From Paraburkholderia acidicola (GTDB lineage Bacteria > Pseudomonadota > Gammaproteobacteria > Burkholderiales > Burkholderiaceae), in assembly GCF_002362315.1 (NCBI RefSeq), contig NZ_MTZV01000006.1, positions 1,488,001 through 1,552,000 of the forward strand: 64,000 bases of DNA, written 5' to 3'. A program made the position numbers and the translations under genes. Of this stretch, positions 46,827 through 54,698 are shown piece after piece; positions within the stretch are counted from its first letter, which is position 1, and every line of letters begins with the position of its first letter. The notes beneath the pieces were generated by a model. That model did no database searches. It was not told the origin of the DNA and was given only the letters and a program-made list of their open reading frames with translations.

Positions 46827-47912
46827 TTACGAGCGGTTCGACGCGTTGTCGACGTGTACCTCGACCGTCGCCGACAGACCGGGGCGCAGCACGCCTTGCA
46901 TGTCGTGCGGCACATTGAGACGAATACGCACCGGTACGCGCTGCACGATCTTCGTGAAGTTGCCGGTGGCGTTTTCGGCGGGCAGCACGCTGAAGGTTGC
47001 GCCCGTCGCCGGTGCCAGGCTCTCGACCGTGCCGTGGATCTCGCGATTCGATGCATCGAGCGAGACATCGACTGCATCGCCCGCGCGCATCTTCTTCAAC
47101 TGGTCTTCCTTGAAATTCGCGTCGATCCACAAACCGCTAGCCGGTACAACCGTCAGCAGCGATACGCCAACGTCGGCGAGCAGCCCGACGCGCGCGGTGC
47201 GGTTGCCGACATAACCGTCGATCGGCGAACGGATCGTCGTGTATTCGACGTTCAGTGCGGCGACGCGTTGCGCAGCCTGCGCGGTCGCAACGCGCGCCTG
47301 CGCATCGCCGATCTGTGCGTCGAGTACGGTCAGTTGTCGCTGGGCGGCGAGCAGTGCTGCGTTGCTGCGGTCCACTGCTGCATGTGCCTTCGTGAGATCG
47401 GCATCGGCACGTTCGACCACCTGGTTCGACACCGCATCGTCCTTCACGAGTTCGCGATAGCGCGTCTGGTCGGCCGCGCTGCGCGTCAGTTCCGCACCCG
47501 ATGCCTTCACTTCCGCGGACTGCTCGTTGATCGTCGCGAGCTGCAGCGACTTGCGGGCCTGCAGTTCCGTCACCGATGCCTGGGCGCTCGCCACTTCCGC
47601 ATCGGCCTGGGCAAGCCGCGCATCGTAGTCGCGCGAATCGAGCCGGATCAACACCTGGTTCGCATGCACGTACTGGTTGTCCTTGACGAGCACGTCGGTG
47701 ACAAAGCCGTTCACCTTCGGTGCCATCACCGTGACGTCGCCACCAACGTACGCATCGTCGGTCGTTTCGATGAAGCGGCCGACGATAAACCAGTACGACA
47801 CGGCGATGGCCACTACGACAACGACCGTCACGATCGCGAGCAGCATCCAGGGAATACGGCGCGCCGGTTTGGCGATATCGGCCGGCGCGAGAGTCGATGG
47901 AGAAGTGGACAT
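46827..47912 (-). CDS. emrA: HlyD-family membrane-fusion protein (EmrA type)
   Basis: 361 residues. One N-terminal membrane helix (about 22-44), a biotinyl-lipoyl barrel (TTDDAYVGGDVTVMAPKVNGFVTDVLVKDNQYVHANQVL), a coiled-coil hairpin (about 100-205) and the closing lipoyl/beta barrel (YTTIRSPIDGYVGNRTARVG). It bridges EmrB and the outer-membrane channel. First gene of the efflux operon; a MarR-type operator lies 9 bp before its start codon. Confidence 0.94.
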   Translation of the reverse strand: MSTSPSTLAPADIAKPARRIPWMLLAIVTVVVVVAIAVSYWFIVGRFIETTDDAYVGGDVTVMAPKVNGFVTDVLVKDNQYVHANQVLIRLDSRDYDARLAQADAEVASAQASVTELQARKSLQLATINEQSAEVKASGAELTRSAADQTRYRELVKDDAVSNQVVERADADLTKAHAAVDRSNAALLAAQRQLTVLDAQIGDAQARVATAQAAQRVAALNVEYTTIRSPIDGYVGNRTARVGLLADVGVSLLTVVPASGLWIDANFKEDQLKKMRAGDAVDVSLDASNREIHGTVESLAPATGATFSVLPAENATGNFTKIVQRVPVRIRLNVPHDMQGVLRPGLSATVEVHVDNASNRS

Positions 47913-47920
47913 GGTTGTAT

Positions 47921-47932
47921 GTGCGTATGCAC
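47921..47932. promoter_or_regulatory. MarR-type operator before emrA
   Basis: GTGCGTATGCAC, an imperfect palindrome that is the exact reverse complement of the site at 48961-48972. Confidence 0.7.
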
Positions 47933-47999
47933 TGTTTAGCGTTGAAAAAAAGCGCTTAAAAGCGCGCCAGTCTGATGTGTCTACCGAAAATTCGTGAAG

Positions 48000-48416
48000 C
48001 TAGCTGCCAGTCATATCGAGCAGCTCACGGCGCAGCGAAGCCGAACGCTGTATGCCGAAGCGTTGCTCGAACTCGTCCTGCGCGGCGTGCCAGTAAAACC
48101 TGGCGGCCTCGAGGCGTTCGATGCCGGTTGCGGTCAAACCCAGCGATAACGCGCGGTGGTCCAGTGTCAGTGCTTCGCTCACTACCAGGCGGTCGCGCTG
48201 CAACGGCCGCAACGCGCGCAGCAAAGACGTGCGCTCCATCACCATCTGATCGGCCAGTTGCTTCATCGTGAGTCGCCGGCCACGACTTAAGCGGCACAAG
48301 ATCGAGAACTGCGTGATGGTCAGACCGACATTCGCGAGATGCCGGTCGTACATCTGCGACGTGTAGCGCGCGGCCTGGCGTACGGCGAAGCAGTCGTCTT
48401 CAGGAGAAAATTCCAT
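48000..48416 (-). CDS. MarR-family regulator, copy 1
   Basis: 138 residues. Winged helix with TQFSILCRLSRGRRLTMKQLADQMVMERTSLLRALRPLQRDRLV and the wing LTLDHRALSLGLTATG. It shares many residues with the protein at 48516-48944, including ALRQAARF/AVRQAARY and MV-M-RT-L-RAL-P-QRD, so the two arose by duplication. Lies immediately upstream of emrA on the same strand and is the likely efflux repressor, released by phenolic or drug ligands. Confidence 0.92.
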   Translation of the reverse strand: MEFSPEDDCFAVRQAARYTSQMYDRHLANVGLTITQFSILCRLSRGRRLTMKQLADQMVMERTSLLRALRPLQRDRLVVSEALTLDHRALSLGLTATGIERLEAARFYWHAAQDEFEQRFGIQRSASLRRELLDMTGS

Positions 48417-48436
48417 GGGCTCGTGTCGAACTTAAA

Positions 48437-48448
48437 GTGTATATGCAC
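48437..48448. promoter_or_regulatory. MarR-type operator before MarR copy 1
   Basis: GTGTATATGCAC, 20 bases upstream of the start codon; matches GTGYRTAYGCAC at the other two sites apart from one base. Confidence 0.65.
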
Positions 48449-48515
48449 ACAAAATGCTGAAAAAAATCCCGGAATAACCGCGTGCTGCTCGATGCGGTCG
48501 ATAACCGGGCGTCGT

Positions 48516-48944
48516 TCATCCTTCTGCTGTGACGTCGAACAGTTCGCTGCGCAGTGCTTTGGCCCGCGCCTTACCGAACTTGCTTTCGAACTCGTCCTGC
48601 GCTTCGCGCCATGCAATGGCGGCCTGACCGAACATCTGCTCGCCGCTTTTCGACAGACTGAACAGATAGGTCCGGCCATCGTGTTCCGATGCCTCAGCGA
48701 TGACCCACTCATCACGCTGCATCGGCTTGAGCGCGCGCACGAGCGTCGTGCGGTCCATCACCATCGAGTCCGCCAGATCCATCATCGTCAGATTTGGCCT
48801 GCGAGCGAGCTTGGCCAGAATCGTGAATTGCGCCGCCGTCACGCCAACCTGCCCCATATGGCGCTCGTAGATTTGCGTGACGAAACGCGCTGCCTGGCGC
48901 AGCGCGAAGCAATTGCACTCGTCGTAGGAGAGAGGTCCGTTCAT
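48516..48944 (-). CDS. MarR-family regulator, copy 2
   Basis: 142 residues with the MarR winged helix TAAQFTILAKLARRPNLTMMDLADSMVMDRTTLVRALKPMQRDEWV and wing EHDGRTYLFSLSKSG. Paralogue of copy 1. The start MNGPLSYDE at 48944 aligns with the family; the frame runs upstream without support. It is divergent from the MFS exporter at 49113, so it could control that gene as well as itself. Confidence 0.92.
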   Translation of the reverse strand: MNGPLSYDECNCFALRQAARFVTQIYERHMGQVGVTAAQFTILAKLARRPNLTMMDLADSMVMDRTTLVRALKPMQRDEWVIAEASEHDGRTYLFSLSKSGEQMFGQAAIAWREAQDEFESKFGKARAKALRSELFDVTAEG

Positions 48945-48960
48945 GGCAGGCAGTCTATAA

Positions 48961-48972
48961 GTGCATACGCAC
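48961..48972. promoter_or_regulatory. MarR-type operator before MarR copy 2
   Basis: GTGCATACGCAC, 16 bases upstream of the start codon, exact reverse complement of the emrA-proximal site. Confidence 0.7.
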
Positions 48973-49112
48973 ATTGTCAAGGAAAGTTGCACCATGCATG
49001 CCGTTGAGGTAACGTCCCGGTCCGGGATAACCGAAGCCCAGCCTCGAAACCCAACTGATCCACGAGGGCGCCGCAAACCGTTTGCCGCGCCGCCACGTAT
49101 CGGAAGGGATTC

Positions 49113-50297
49113 ATGGACACACGCATCTACTGGCTGGCGGCGACGGTCTTTCTCGCCGGCATCGACGAAAACATCTGCATCGGCATACTGCCCTCCATTG
49201 CGGCCAATCTGCACGTCTCGCTTGCATCCGCGGGGCAGCTCACCACGATCTTCTCCTGCGTTTTCGCGCTCACTGCGTTTGGCCTTTCTATGGGGCTCGC
49301 GCGATTCGAGCGCAAACGCCTGCTGCTTGTCGCCCTCGGCGTATTTGCGTGCAGCAATCTGCTTGCTGCGCTGAGTCCCGGCTATGCGTCGCTATTCGCC
49401 GCGCGCATCGCGATGGCGGCCAGCTGCGCAACCGTGATCCTGCTGGCAACGCGCCTTGCCACCGAACTCGCGCCACCGCGCTTTCACGGCCGCGCGATCG
49501 GTATCGTTTTCATGGGGATCAGCGGGTCGCTGGTGCTGGGTGTGCCGGTGGGCATGACGATCGCCGACTGGGCCGGCTGGCGCGCGGTTTTCGTCGCGAT
49601 CGGGCTCGCGGTCGTGCCGCTCGGTTGTTACCTTGCGTACCGGTTGCCGGTCGCGCCGCCGCGCCCGGCTATCGCGTGGCGCACCTACCGCAACCAGCTT
49701 GCGCACCCGAAGACGCTCTGCGGTCAGCTCGTTTCCGTCGCGATGATCGGCGGTCACTTCACGTTGTTCGCGTACCTCAGCCCTTATCTGCAGATGTGGC
49801 TCGCGCCGCGTCCGGCCGAACTGACGCTGCTGTATGTCGCATTCGGTGTAGCGGGTGTGACCGGAGCGTGGCTCGGCGGCTGGCTGTCGGATCGCGCCGG
49901 TGCATCGCGAGCGTTACTGGTCTGCCCGGCCGCGTTCCTGCTGGCGATGGCCGTGTTGCCGCTCAGCGGACACGCGCTCGCGCTGTTCGTACCCGCGATG
50001 ATGATCTGGGGCTGCCTTAGCTGGTCGATCTCGCCGATCGTGCAGAACTACCTGATTCGCAGCGCACCCGCGGCCGCCGATGTGAACGTCGGCATCAACG
50101 TATCCGCGATGCATCTGGGCGTCGCGTTGGGTTCGGGATTCGGTGGGTTGCTGGTGGAACGCGGCGCGTTACTCGCGACACCATGGGCCGGTAGCGGCCT
50201 TGTCGTACTCGCACTGTGTTTTGCGTGGCGCTCGACACGCATGCCCGCACCGCAGCATGCGCGCGCATCCATGAAAGCGGAAGCCGCGGACGCGTAA
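49113..50297 (+). CDS. MFS exporter, DHA1/AraJ-like
   Basis: 394 residues, 12 predicted helices. N-terminal FLAGIDENICIGILPSIAANLHVSLASAGQLTTIFSCVFALT is typical of the arabinose-efflux/drug-exporter DHA1 group, and GIVFMGISGSLVLGVPVG is the fifth-helix motif C of antiporters. Substrate unknown. GGAAGGG precedes the ATG. Divergent from MarR copy 2. Confidence 0.92.
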   Translation: MDTRIYWLAATVFLAGIDENICIGILPSIAANLHVSLASAGQLTTIFSCVFALTAFGLSMGLARFERKRLLLVALGVFACSNLLAALSPGYASLFAARIAMAASCATVILLATRLATELAPPRFHGRAIGIVFMGISGSLVLGVPVGMTIADWAGWRAVFVAIGLAVVPLGCYLAYRLPVAPPRPAIAWRTYRNQLAHPKTLCGQLVSVAMIGGHFTLFAYLSPYLQMWLAPRPAELTLLYVAFGVAGVTGAWLGGWLSDRAGASRALLVCPAAFLLAMAVLPLSGHALALFVPAMMIWGCLSWSISPIVQNYLIRSAPAAADVNVGINVSAMHLGVALGSGFGGLLVERGALLATPWAGSGLVVLALCFAWRSTRMPAPQHARASMKAEAADA

Positions 50298-50326
50298 TTA
50301 CACACCAGGTCCACGGCGCAAGACCG

Positions 50327-50749
50327 CTACTTCTTCTGCTGCAGGAGCGCCTTCAGTTCCTCGACGTTTTCCTCGACGCGCTTCGCGATCACCGCATACG
50401 ACTCCGCCTGCGACTTGTAAGCCGCCTGCGCGAGCTGCTGCATGTCGGCAAGCGACTTGTGCAGCGACTGCTGGACGAGTTCGGCGGTCTTCGCCGACGG
50501 CGTGACGCCCGCAGCGGACACCTGGGTTGCGAGCGACTGCAGTTCTCCCAGCGTGCTGCGCAGCATCTCGGCCTGCTTCTGTGCCAGCGACTGCATGCCT
50601 TGCAGCGCAGTCTGATTGGCCGTCACCAGCGCCTCGACGTCCTTGCGGCGCGCATCCATGATGGCGGGCACATCGAAGCCCGGCAGCTTGAACTGCTCGA
50701 GCAGCTTGAAGACGTCTCCAAACGGATTGGCCGGGTTCGGTTGTTCCAT
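50327..50749 (-). CDS. Phasin-family granule-associated protein
   Basis: 140 residues, helical and rich in Gln, Ala and Lys. The FKLPGFDVPAIMDARRKDVEALVTANQTALQGMQSLAQKQAEML segment is the phasin_2-type signature, and the chain ends in KALLQQKK. Phasins coat polyhydroxyalkanoate granules in the cytoplasm. AAGGAG eight bases before the ATG at 50749 fixes the start; a longer open frame upstream is rejected. Confidence 0.9.
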   Translation of the reverse strand: MEQPNPANPFGDVFKLLEQFKLPGFDVPAIMDARRKDVEALVTANQTALQGMQSLAQKQAEMLRSTLGELQSLATQVSAAGVTPSAKTAELVQQSLHKSLADMQQLAQAAYKSQAESYAVIAKRVEENVEELKALLQQKK

Positions 50750-50979
50750 GCTCGATGCTCCTTGGCGTGTGCGCATGGCCTGCGCAATGGGCGCCGCTGC
50801 CCGGGTGGCAGCGCGCCACACGATCATGCCCGTTACCGTCGTATTACGCCAGCAAACGATATTGGCGTCGTTACGTCATACCAGGAGGTCAACCTGAACC
50901 CGATAAGCTCGCGAAAGGCAGCGAAGCCATCCATGCATGATCCTGACGAATACCTACCCACGGGCATCGAAGACCGGAA

Positions 50980-52314
50980 TCATTTCGCAGTTTCGATGGC
51001 ATTCGCCTCGCCTTGCACGCGTGGGCCTTCGCCCGGACGAACCTGCAGCATGGCAAACACGCCCACTGCAGTAGCCACTGACGTGGCAATGAACATCGAC
51101 GAGTAACCATAGCGCGCCGACAGAATGCCTGCCAGCGTAGGAGCCAGCACCGCAGCAATGTTCGCGATGAAATGCATGATGCCGCTGAAGGTACCGACAC
51201 GCGAAGGTGCGGTATCGATCACCACCGCCCAGTAGACAGAGTTCGGCAGTGCGTTCAAGGCGTTGCCCAGGGTCATCAACGCGATGATGGTCCACACGCT
51301 ATGCGCCTGCGACACCGCCAGGAAACACAGCGTTGTCAGCAGCAGCGAGCCCGCGGCAAACCAGCTTCTCGCGATGACCAGCTTGCCCGTGCGCTTGAGC
51401 AGCCAGTCGGAAATGCGGCCGCCCAGCAATACCGTAAAGCACGCGCCGACCCACGGAATCATCCCGACATACCAGAGCGAGGAGAGCGTGAAGTTGAACT
51501 CGTCGTGCAGGTACTTCGGGGTCCACGTCAGCAACATGAAGTTGACGTAGATGAAGGCGAAGTAGCCGATCGCATTGAACATCAGCGTCCGGCTCTTGAA
51601 GAACGCCCACCATGGCAGCGTGGCAACTACGCTCGCCGTCTTGGGCGCTGCATCGCGCTCTGCCCGGATCAGGGCGAGTTCCGCGGCATTGACCTTTGGA
51701 TGATCTTCGGGACGGTTCGCATACACACGCGAAAACAACGCGATCAGGATCAGGCCCAGCACACCGAGCACCACGTACATGGTGCGCCAGCTACCGGTCA
51801 GCAGGATCAGTCCGACGGCCACCGGAGCCGTGAGCAACGCACCCAGCGGCGTGCTCAACAGGCCGATCGACACCGCGAACCCGCGCTCCGACGGCGCTGC
51901 CCACGCTGACATGGTCTTGTTGATGATCGAGTAAGCCGGCCCTTCGGAGAAACCGAAGAAGATGCGCACCATGGCGAACCCGCTCAGCGCCGAGCCACCA
52001 AAAACCGCAAGGCCAATGTCACCAGCCCAGACCATGCAGATCGCAAACAGCGACCACGCTACGCCCGCGATCATCCAGACGCGCTTGGCGCCGAGCCGGT
52101 CTGCGAGCGCGCCGCCAATCAGCGCGCCGAACATATAGCCATAGCCGAAGTAGCCCATTACGGCACCCCAGCCGGCGCGATCGAAACCGTACTCGTCGAT
52201 GATCTGCCCTGCCGCATACGCAATAGCGCCGCGGTCGATGTAGTTGATCAGAGCAATGACGACGATCAGGAAGAAGATCGTGAAGCGGTATCGACTTGGC
52301 GGCGGGACATGCAT
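50980..52314 (-). CDS. MFS anion:cation symporter (ACS family)
   Basis: 444 residues, 12 predicted helices. N-terminal ALINYIDRGAIAYAAGQIIDEYGFDRAGWGAVMGYFGYGYMFGALIGGALADRLGAKRVW carries the NY(I/L)DR motif of the phthalate/glucarate/tartrate transporter group. Imports an organic anion. Its divergence from an L-asparaginase and GntR regulator suggests a linked amino- or dicarboxylic-acid pathway. CGGAG precedes ATG 52314. Confidence 0.92.
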   Translation of the reverse strand: MHVPPPSRYRFTIFFLIVVIALINYIDRGAIAYAAGQIIDEYGFDRAGWGAVMGYFGYGYMFGALIGGALADRLGAKRVWMIAGVAWSLFAICMVWAGDIGLAVFGGSALSGFAMVRIFFGFSEGPAYSIINKTMSAWAAPSERGFAVSIGLLSTPLGALLTAPVAVGLILLTGSWRTMYVVLGVLGLILIALFSRVYANRPEDHPKVNAAELALIRAERDAAPKTASVVATLPWWAFFKSRTLMFNAIGYFAFIYVNFMLLTWTPKYLHDEFNFTLSSLWYVGMIPWVGACFTVLLGGRISDWLLKRTGKLVIARSWFAAGSLLLTTLCFLAVSQAHSVWTIIALMTLGNALNALPNSVYWAVVIDTAPSRVGTFSGIMHFIANIAAVLAPTLAGILSARYGYSSMFIATSVATAVGVFAMLQVRPGEGPRVQGEANAIETAK

Positions 52315-52382
52315 GAAGCGACTCCGTAACGACTTAAGCGTGTTGAGCGGATTGAAGGAACAGGCTTTGGGTTTGCCTACTG

Positions 52383-52416
52383 TATATGCACTATATATAA
52401 TGCACAATGTATACTT
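52383..52416. promoter_or_regulatory. Divergent operator between permease and asparaginase
   Basis: TGCA-N10-TGCA (52387-52404) forms an almost perfect AT-rich dyad around CTATATATAA, flanked by outer GTATA (52382-52386) and TATAC (52410-52414). The adjacent GntR/FCD regulator is the likely binder. Confidence 0.55.
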
Positions 52417-52436
52417 TAACGCTACGGGAAAACCAT

Positions 52437-53459
52437 ATGACGCGCCCACTGGTTGCGATCGCCTCCCTCGGGGGCACTATCAGCATGACGCCGTCGGATG
52501 CCGCTGGCGGCGCCGTCCCCAAGCTGGACGCCGCGCAGCTGGTTGCAGCGGTGCCGGGGCTGGGGGCGCTGGCCGAACTCTCCACGGCGTCGCTCTCCCA
52601 GCTGCCGAGCGCTTCGCTTGGCATCGAACAGCTGCTGGCGTGCCTCGCGTGGGCTGTGGAGAAGATCGCTGGAGGCGCGCGGGGCGTCGTCCTGACGCAA
52701 GGCACCGACACCATCGAAGAGACCGCGTTTTTCCTCGATCTGTACTGGCCACATCCCGAGCCGCTGATCATCACGGGCGCGATGCGTACGCCGTTGTCCG
52801 CGGGGGCCGACGGGCCGGCCAATCTGCTGGCCGCCGTGCAGGTGGCCATCGACGACGAGAGCCGCGGGCGCGGCGTGCTCGTCGTCATGAACGACACCGT
52901 GCACAGGGCGCGCTGGGTCTGCAAGTCGGATTCACTGTCGGTCCAGACCTTCGTATCGCCAGACGGCGGGCCAGCGGGACGCGTGGTCGAAGGTCGGCCC
53001 GAATATTTCCATGCGCCCGGCCATAGATCGTTGGTACCGCCACCCACGCGCCCCTTTCCAAAGGTAGCCGTCATTCCAGCGCTGCTGGGTGACGATGGCG
53101 ATCTGGCCGCGGCCGCACTCGATCTGGGCTACGAAGCCATCGTGGTCTCCGCATTTGGCGCCGGGCACGTCTCCTTCGGCTTCGCCGAGCAGATCGAACG
53201 CCTCGCGAAAGCGGTGCCCGTGGTGATCGCGAGCCGCACCGGTGCCGGCGCGACAGCCTCCCGGACCTATGGCTTCGCAGGATCCGAAGTCGATCTGGCG
53301 CGACGCGGCGCCCTCCTCGCGAAGTGGCTCCATCCGTTGAAGGCACGGCTGCTGCTGGGCGCGCTGCTGGCTGCCGGCACAGCGCGCGAGCAGATCCCGG
53401 AGGCGCTCGCCAGGTGGAGTACACTGCCTCGCCACTCGCTCACCCACCCGCAGCCATAA
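52437..53459 (+). CDS. L-asparaginase-family amidohydrolase
   Basis: 340 residues of the two-domain asparaginase/glutaminase fold. The first catalytic Thr is in SLGGTISM (Thr14), and the second in VVLTQGTDTIEETAFFL; Lys and Asp partners follow. No signal peptide, so the enzyme is cytoplasmic. It hydrolyses asparagine or a related amide. ATG 52437 is preferred over an upstream ATG (52407) that lies inside the operator region. Confidence 0.92.
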   Translation: MTRPLVAIASLGGTISMTPSDAAGGAVPKLDAAQLVAAVPGLGALAELSTASLSQLPSASLGIEQLLACLAWAVEKIAGGARGVVLTQGTDTIEETAFFLDLYWPHPEPLIITGAMRTPLSAGADGPANLLAAVQVAIDDESRGRGVLVVMNDTVHRARWVCKSDSLSVQTFVSPDGGPAGRVVEGRPEYFHAPGHRSLVPPPTRPFPKVAVIPALLGDDGDLAAAALDLGYEAIVVSAFGAGHVSFGFAEQIERLAKAVPVVIASRTGAGATASRTYGFAGSEVDLARRGALLAKWLHPLKARLLLGALLAAGTAREQIPEALARWSTLPRHSLTHPQP

Positions 53460-53461
53460 CC

Positions 53462-54169
53462 TTGAAAACTCCGCCGAACGCCCCGCCTAGAGTGCATGCC
53501 GCGCCATCACGCCGGCTCACCGCGTACCAGTTCGCGGTGCAGACCTTGCGTGCCGACATTCTGCAAGGCCGGGTGACAGCGGGCGAACGCCTGCGTCAGG
53601 ACGATCTGGCCCAGCGGCTGGAGATGAGCACGACGCCGGTACGAGAGGCACTGCGTACGCTGATCTCGGAGGGGCTGGTGTTTTTCGACGCGCACCGGGG
53701 CGCGGTGGTACGCGGACTGACGCTCGACGATGTGCAGGAAATCTACCGGCTCAGGAAGGTGCTGGAGTCGATGATGGTAGACGAGGCGATGCAGAGCATT
53801 ACCCCGGAAGATATCGCGCAAGCCGAAGCGCTCCACGAAGAGATGCTGCAGACGCAGGATGTCACGCGCTGGACCGAGTTGAATCTGGAGTTTCATTCGG
53901 CGCTCTGGGCATCCCAGGCTCACAGCAGGCTCGCTCACCTGGTCAAGACGCTGCGCGACGCGGCAGCGCCCTATATCTCGCTATCGCTCTATATGAGCCC
54001 GGAACACATTGCGCGCAGCAACGCCGAGCACGATGACATCCTGGCCCAGTACAAACAGCGCGATGCCGAAGTGGCCAAAGCACGGACCCTCCTTCATCTG
54101 AACGACACGCTCGAAACGATCGTGCGGGCCATCGACAGCTCCGAGGCTGAGGGCAGTGACGGCGCATAG
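53462..54169 (+). CDS. GntR-family (FCD) regulator
   Basis: About 235 residues. Winged helix (LTAYQFAVQTLRADILQGRVTAGERLRQDDLAQRLEMSTTPVREALRTLISEGLV) and FCD effector domain (EIYRLRKVLESMM... with metal-type His in NLEFHSALWAS and SNAEHDDILA). The frame is open upstream into the asparaginase gene, so the start is uncertain: TTG 53462 (2 bp after the asparaginase stop) or GTG 53492. Probably controls the divergent permease/asparaginase promoter. Confidence 0.88.
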   Translation: MKTPPNAPPRVHAAPSRRLTAYQFAVQTLRADILQGRVTAGERLRQDDLAQRLEMSTTPVREALRTLISEGLVFFDAHRGAVVRGLTLDDVQEIYRLRKVLESMMVDEAMQSITPEDIAQAEALHEEMLQTQDVTRWTELNLEFHSALWASQAHSRLAHLVKTLRDAAAPYISLSLYMSPEHIARSNAEHDDILAQYKQRDAEVAKARTLLHLNDTLETIVRAIDSSEAEGSDGA

Positions 54170-54266
54170 CCGCTCGCGTAACGAACCCTTCGATACGCAT
54201 CGAAACGTCCGGTACCCTCGCTACGCCACACTAGAAGTTCAACCATGAACCCATGGAGAACTTCCT

Positions 54267-54698
54267 GTGCTTCCCCAACCCGACGCAGCAACCCGTCATA
54301 TTTACGAACAGTGGCATAAAGCGGTGGTAGCGCGTGACCTCGAAGGTCTGATCGCGTTATATGCCGACCACGCCATACTCGAAACACCGCTGATCCTGGT
54401 CACACTGCCGGACCACAACGAAGGCATCCTGCAGGGCAAACCGGCGATCCGCGCATTTTTCGAAGCGGGCTTACGCAAGTTGCCGGGCAAGCTCGGCCAG
54501 TGGTTTCGAACCGACACGTTCTTCTCGAACGACACACGCGTCACGTGGGAATATCCACGCGATACACCGCACGGCGATCAGGTCGATCTCGTCGAAGTGA
54601 TGGACGTCGCAGACGGATTGATTACCCATCACCGGGTCTACTGGGGATGGGTCGGCTTCAAGTCGCTCGTCGCTGCGATGAAGCAGTCGCACACCTAG
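54267..54698 (+). CDS. SnoaL-like/NTF2-fold protein
   Basis: 143 residues of the NTF2-like cone fold (YEQWHKAVVARDLEGLIALYADHAILETP, then GKPAIRAFFEAGLRK). The family includes polyketide cyclases, ketosteroid isomerases and many small-molecule-binding proteins; function here is unknown. The start is GTG 54267 with GGAG eight bases upstream. Its stop directly abuts the convergent BamA stop, leaving no spacer for a terminator. Confidence 0.85.
   Translation: MLPQPDAATRHIYEQWHKAVVARDLEGLIALYADHAILETPLILVTLPDHNEGILQGKPAIRAFFEAGLRKLPGKLGQWFRTDTFFSNDTRVTWEYPRDTPHGDQVDLVEVMDVADGLITHHRVYWGWVGFKSLVAAMKQSHT

Noticed and set aside
46647..47939. 430-codon plus-strand frame across emrA
   Set aside because: Antisense artefact; emrA and emrB are well supported.
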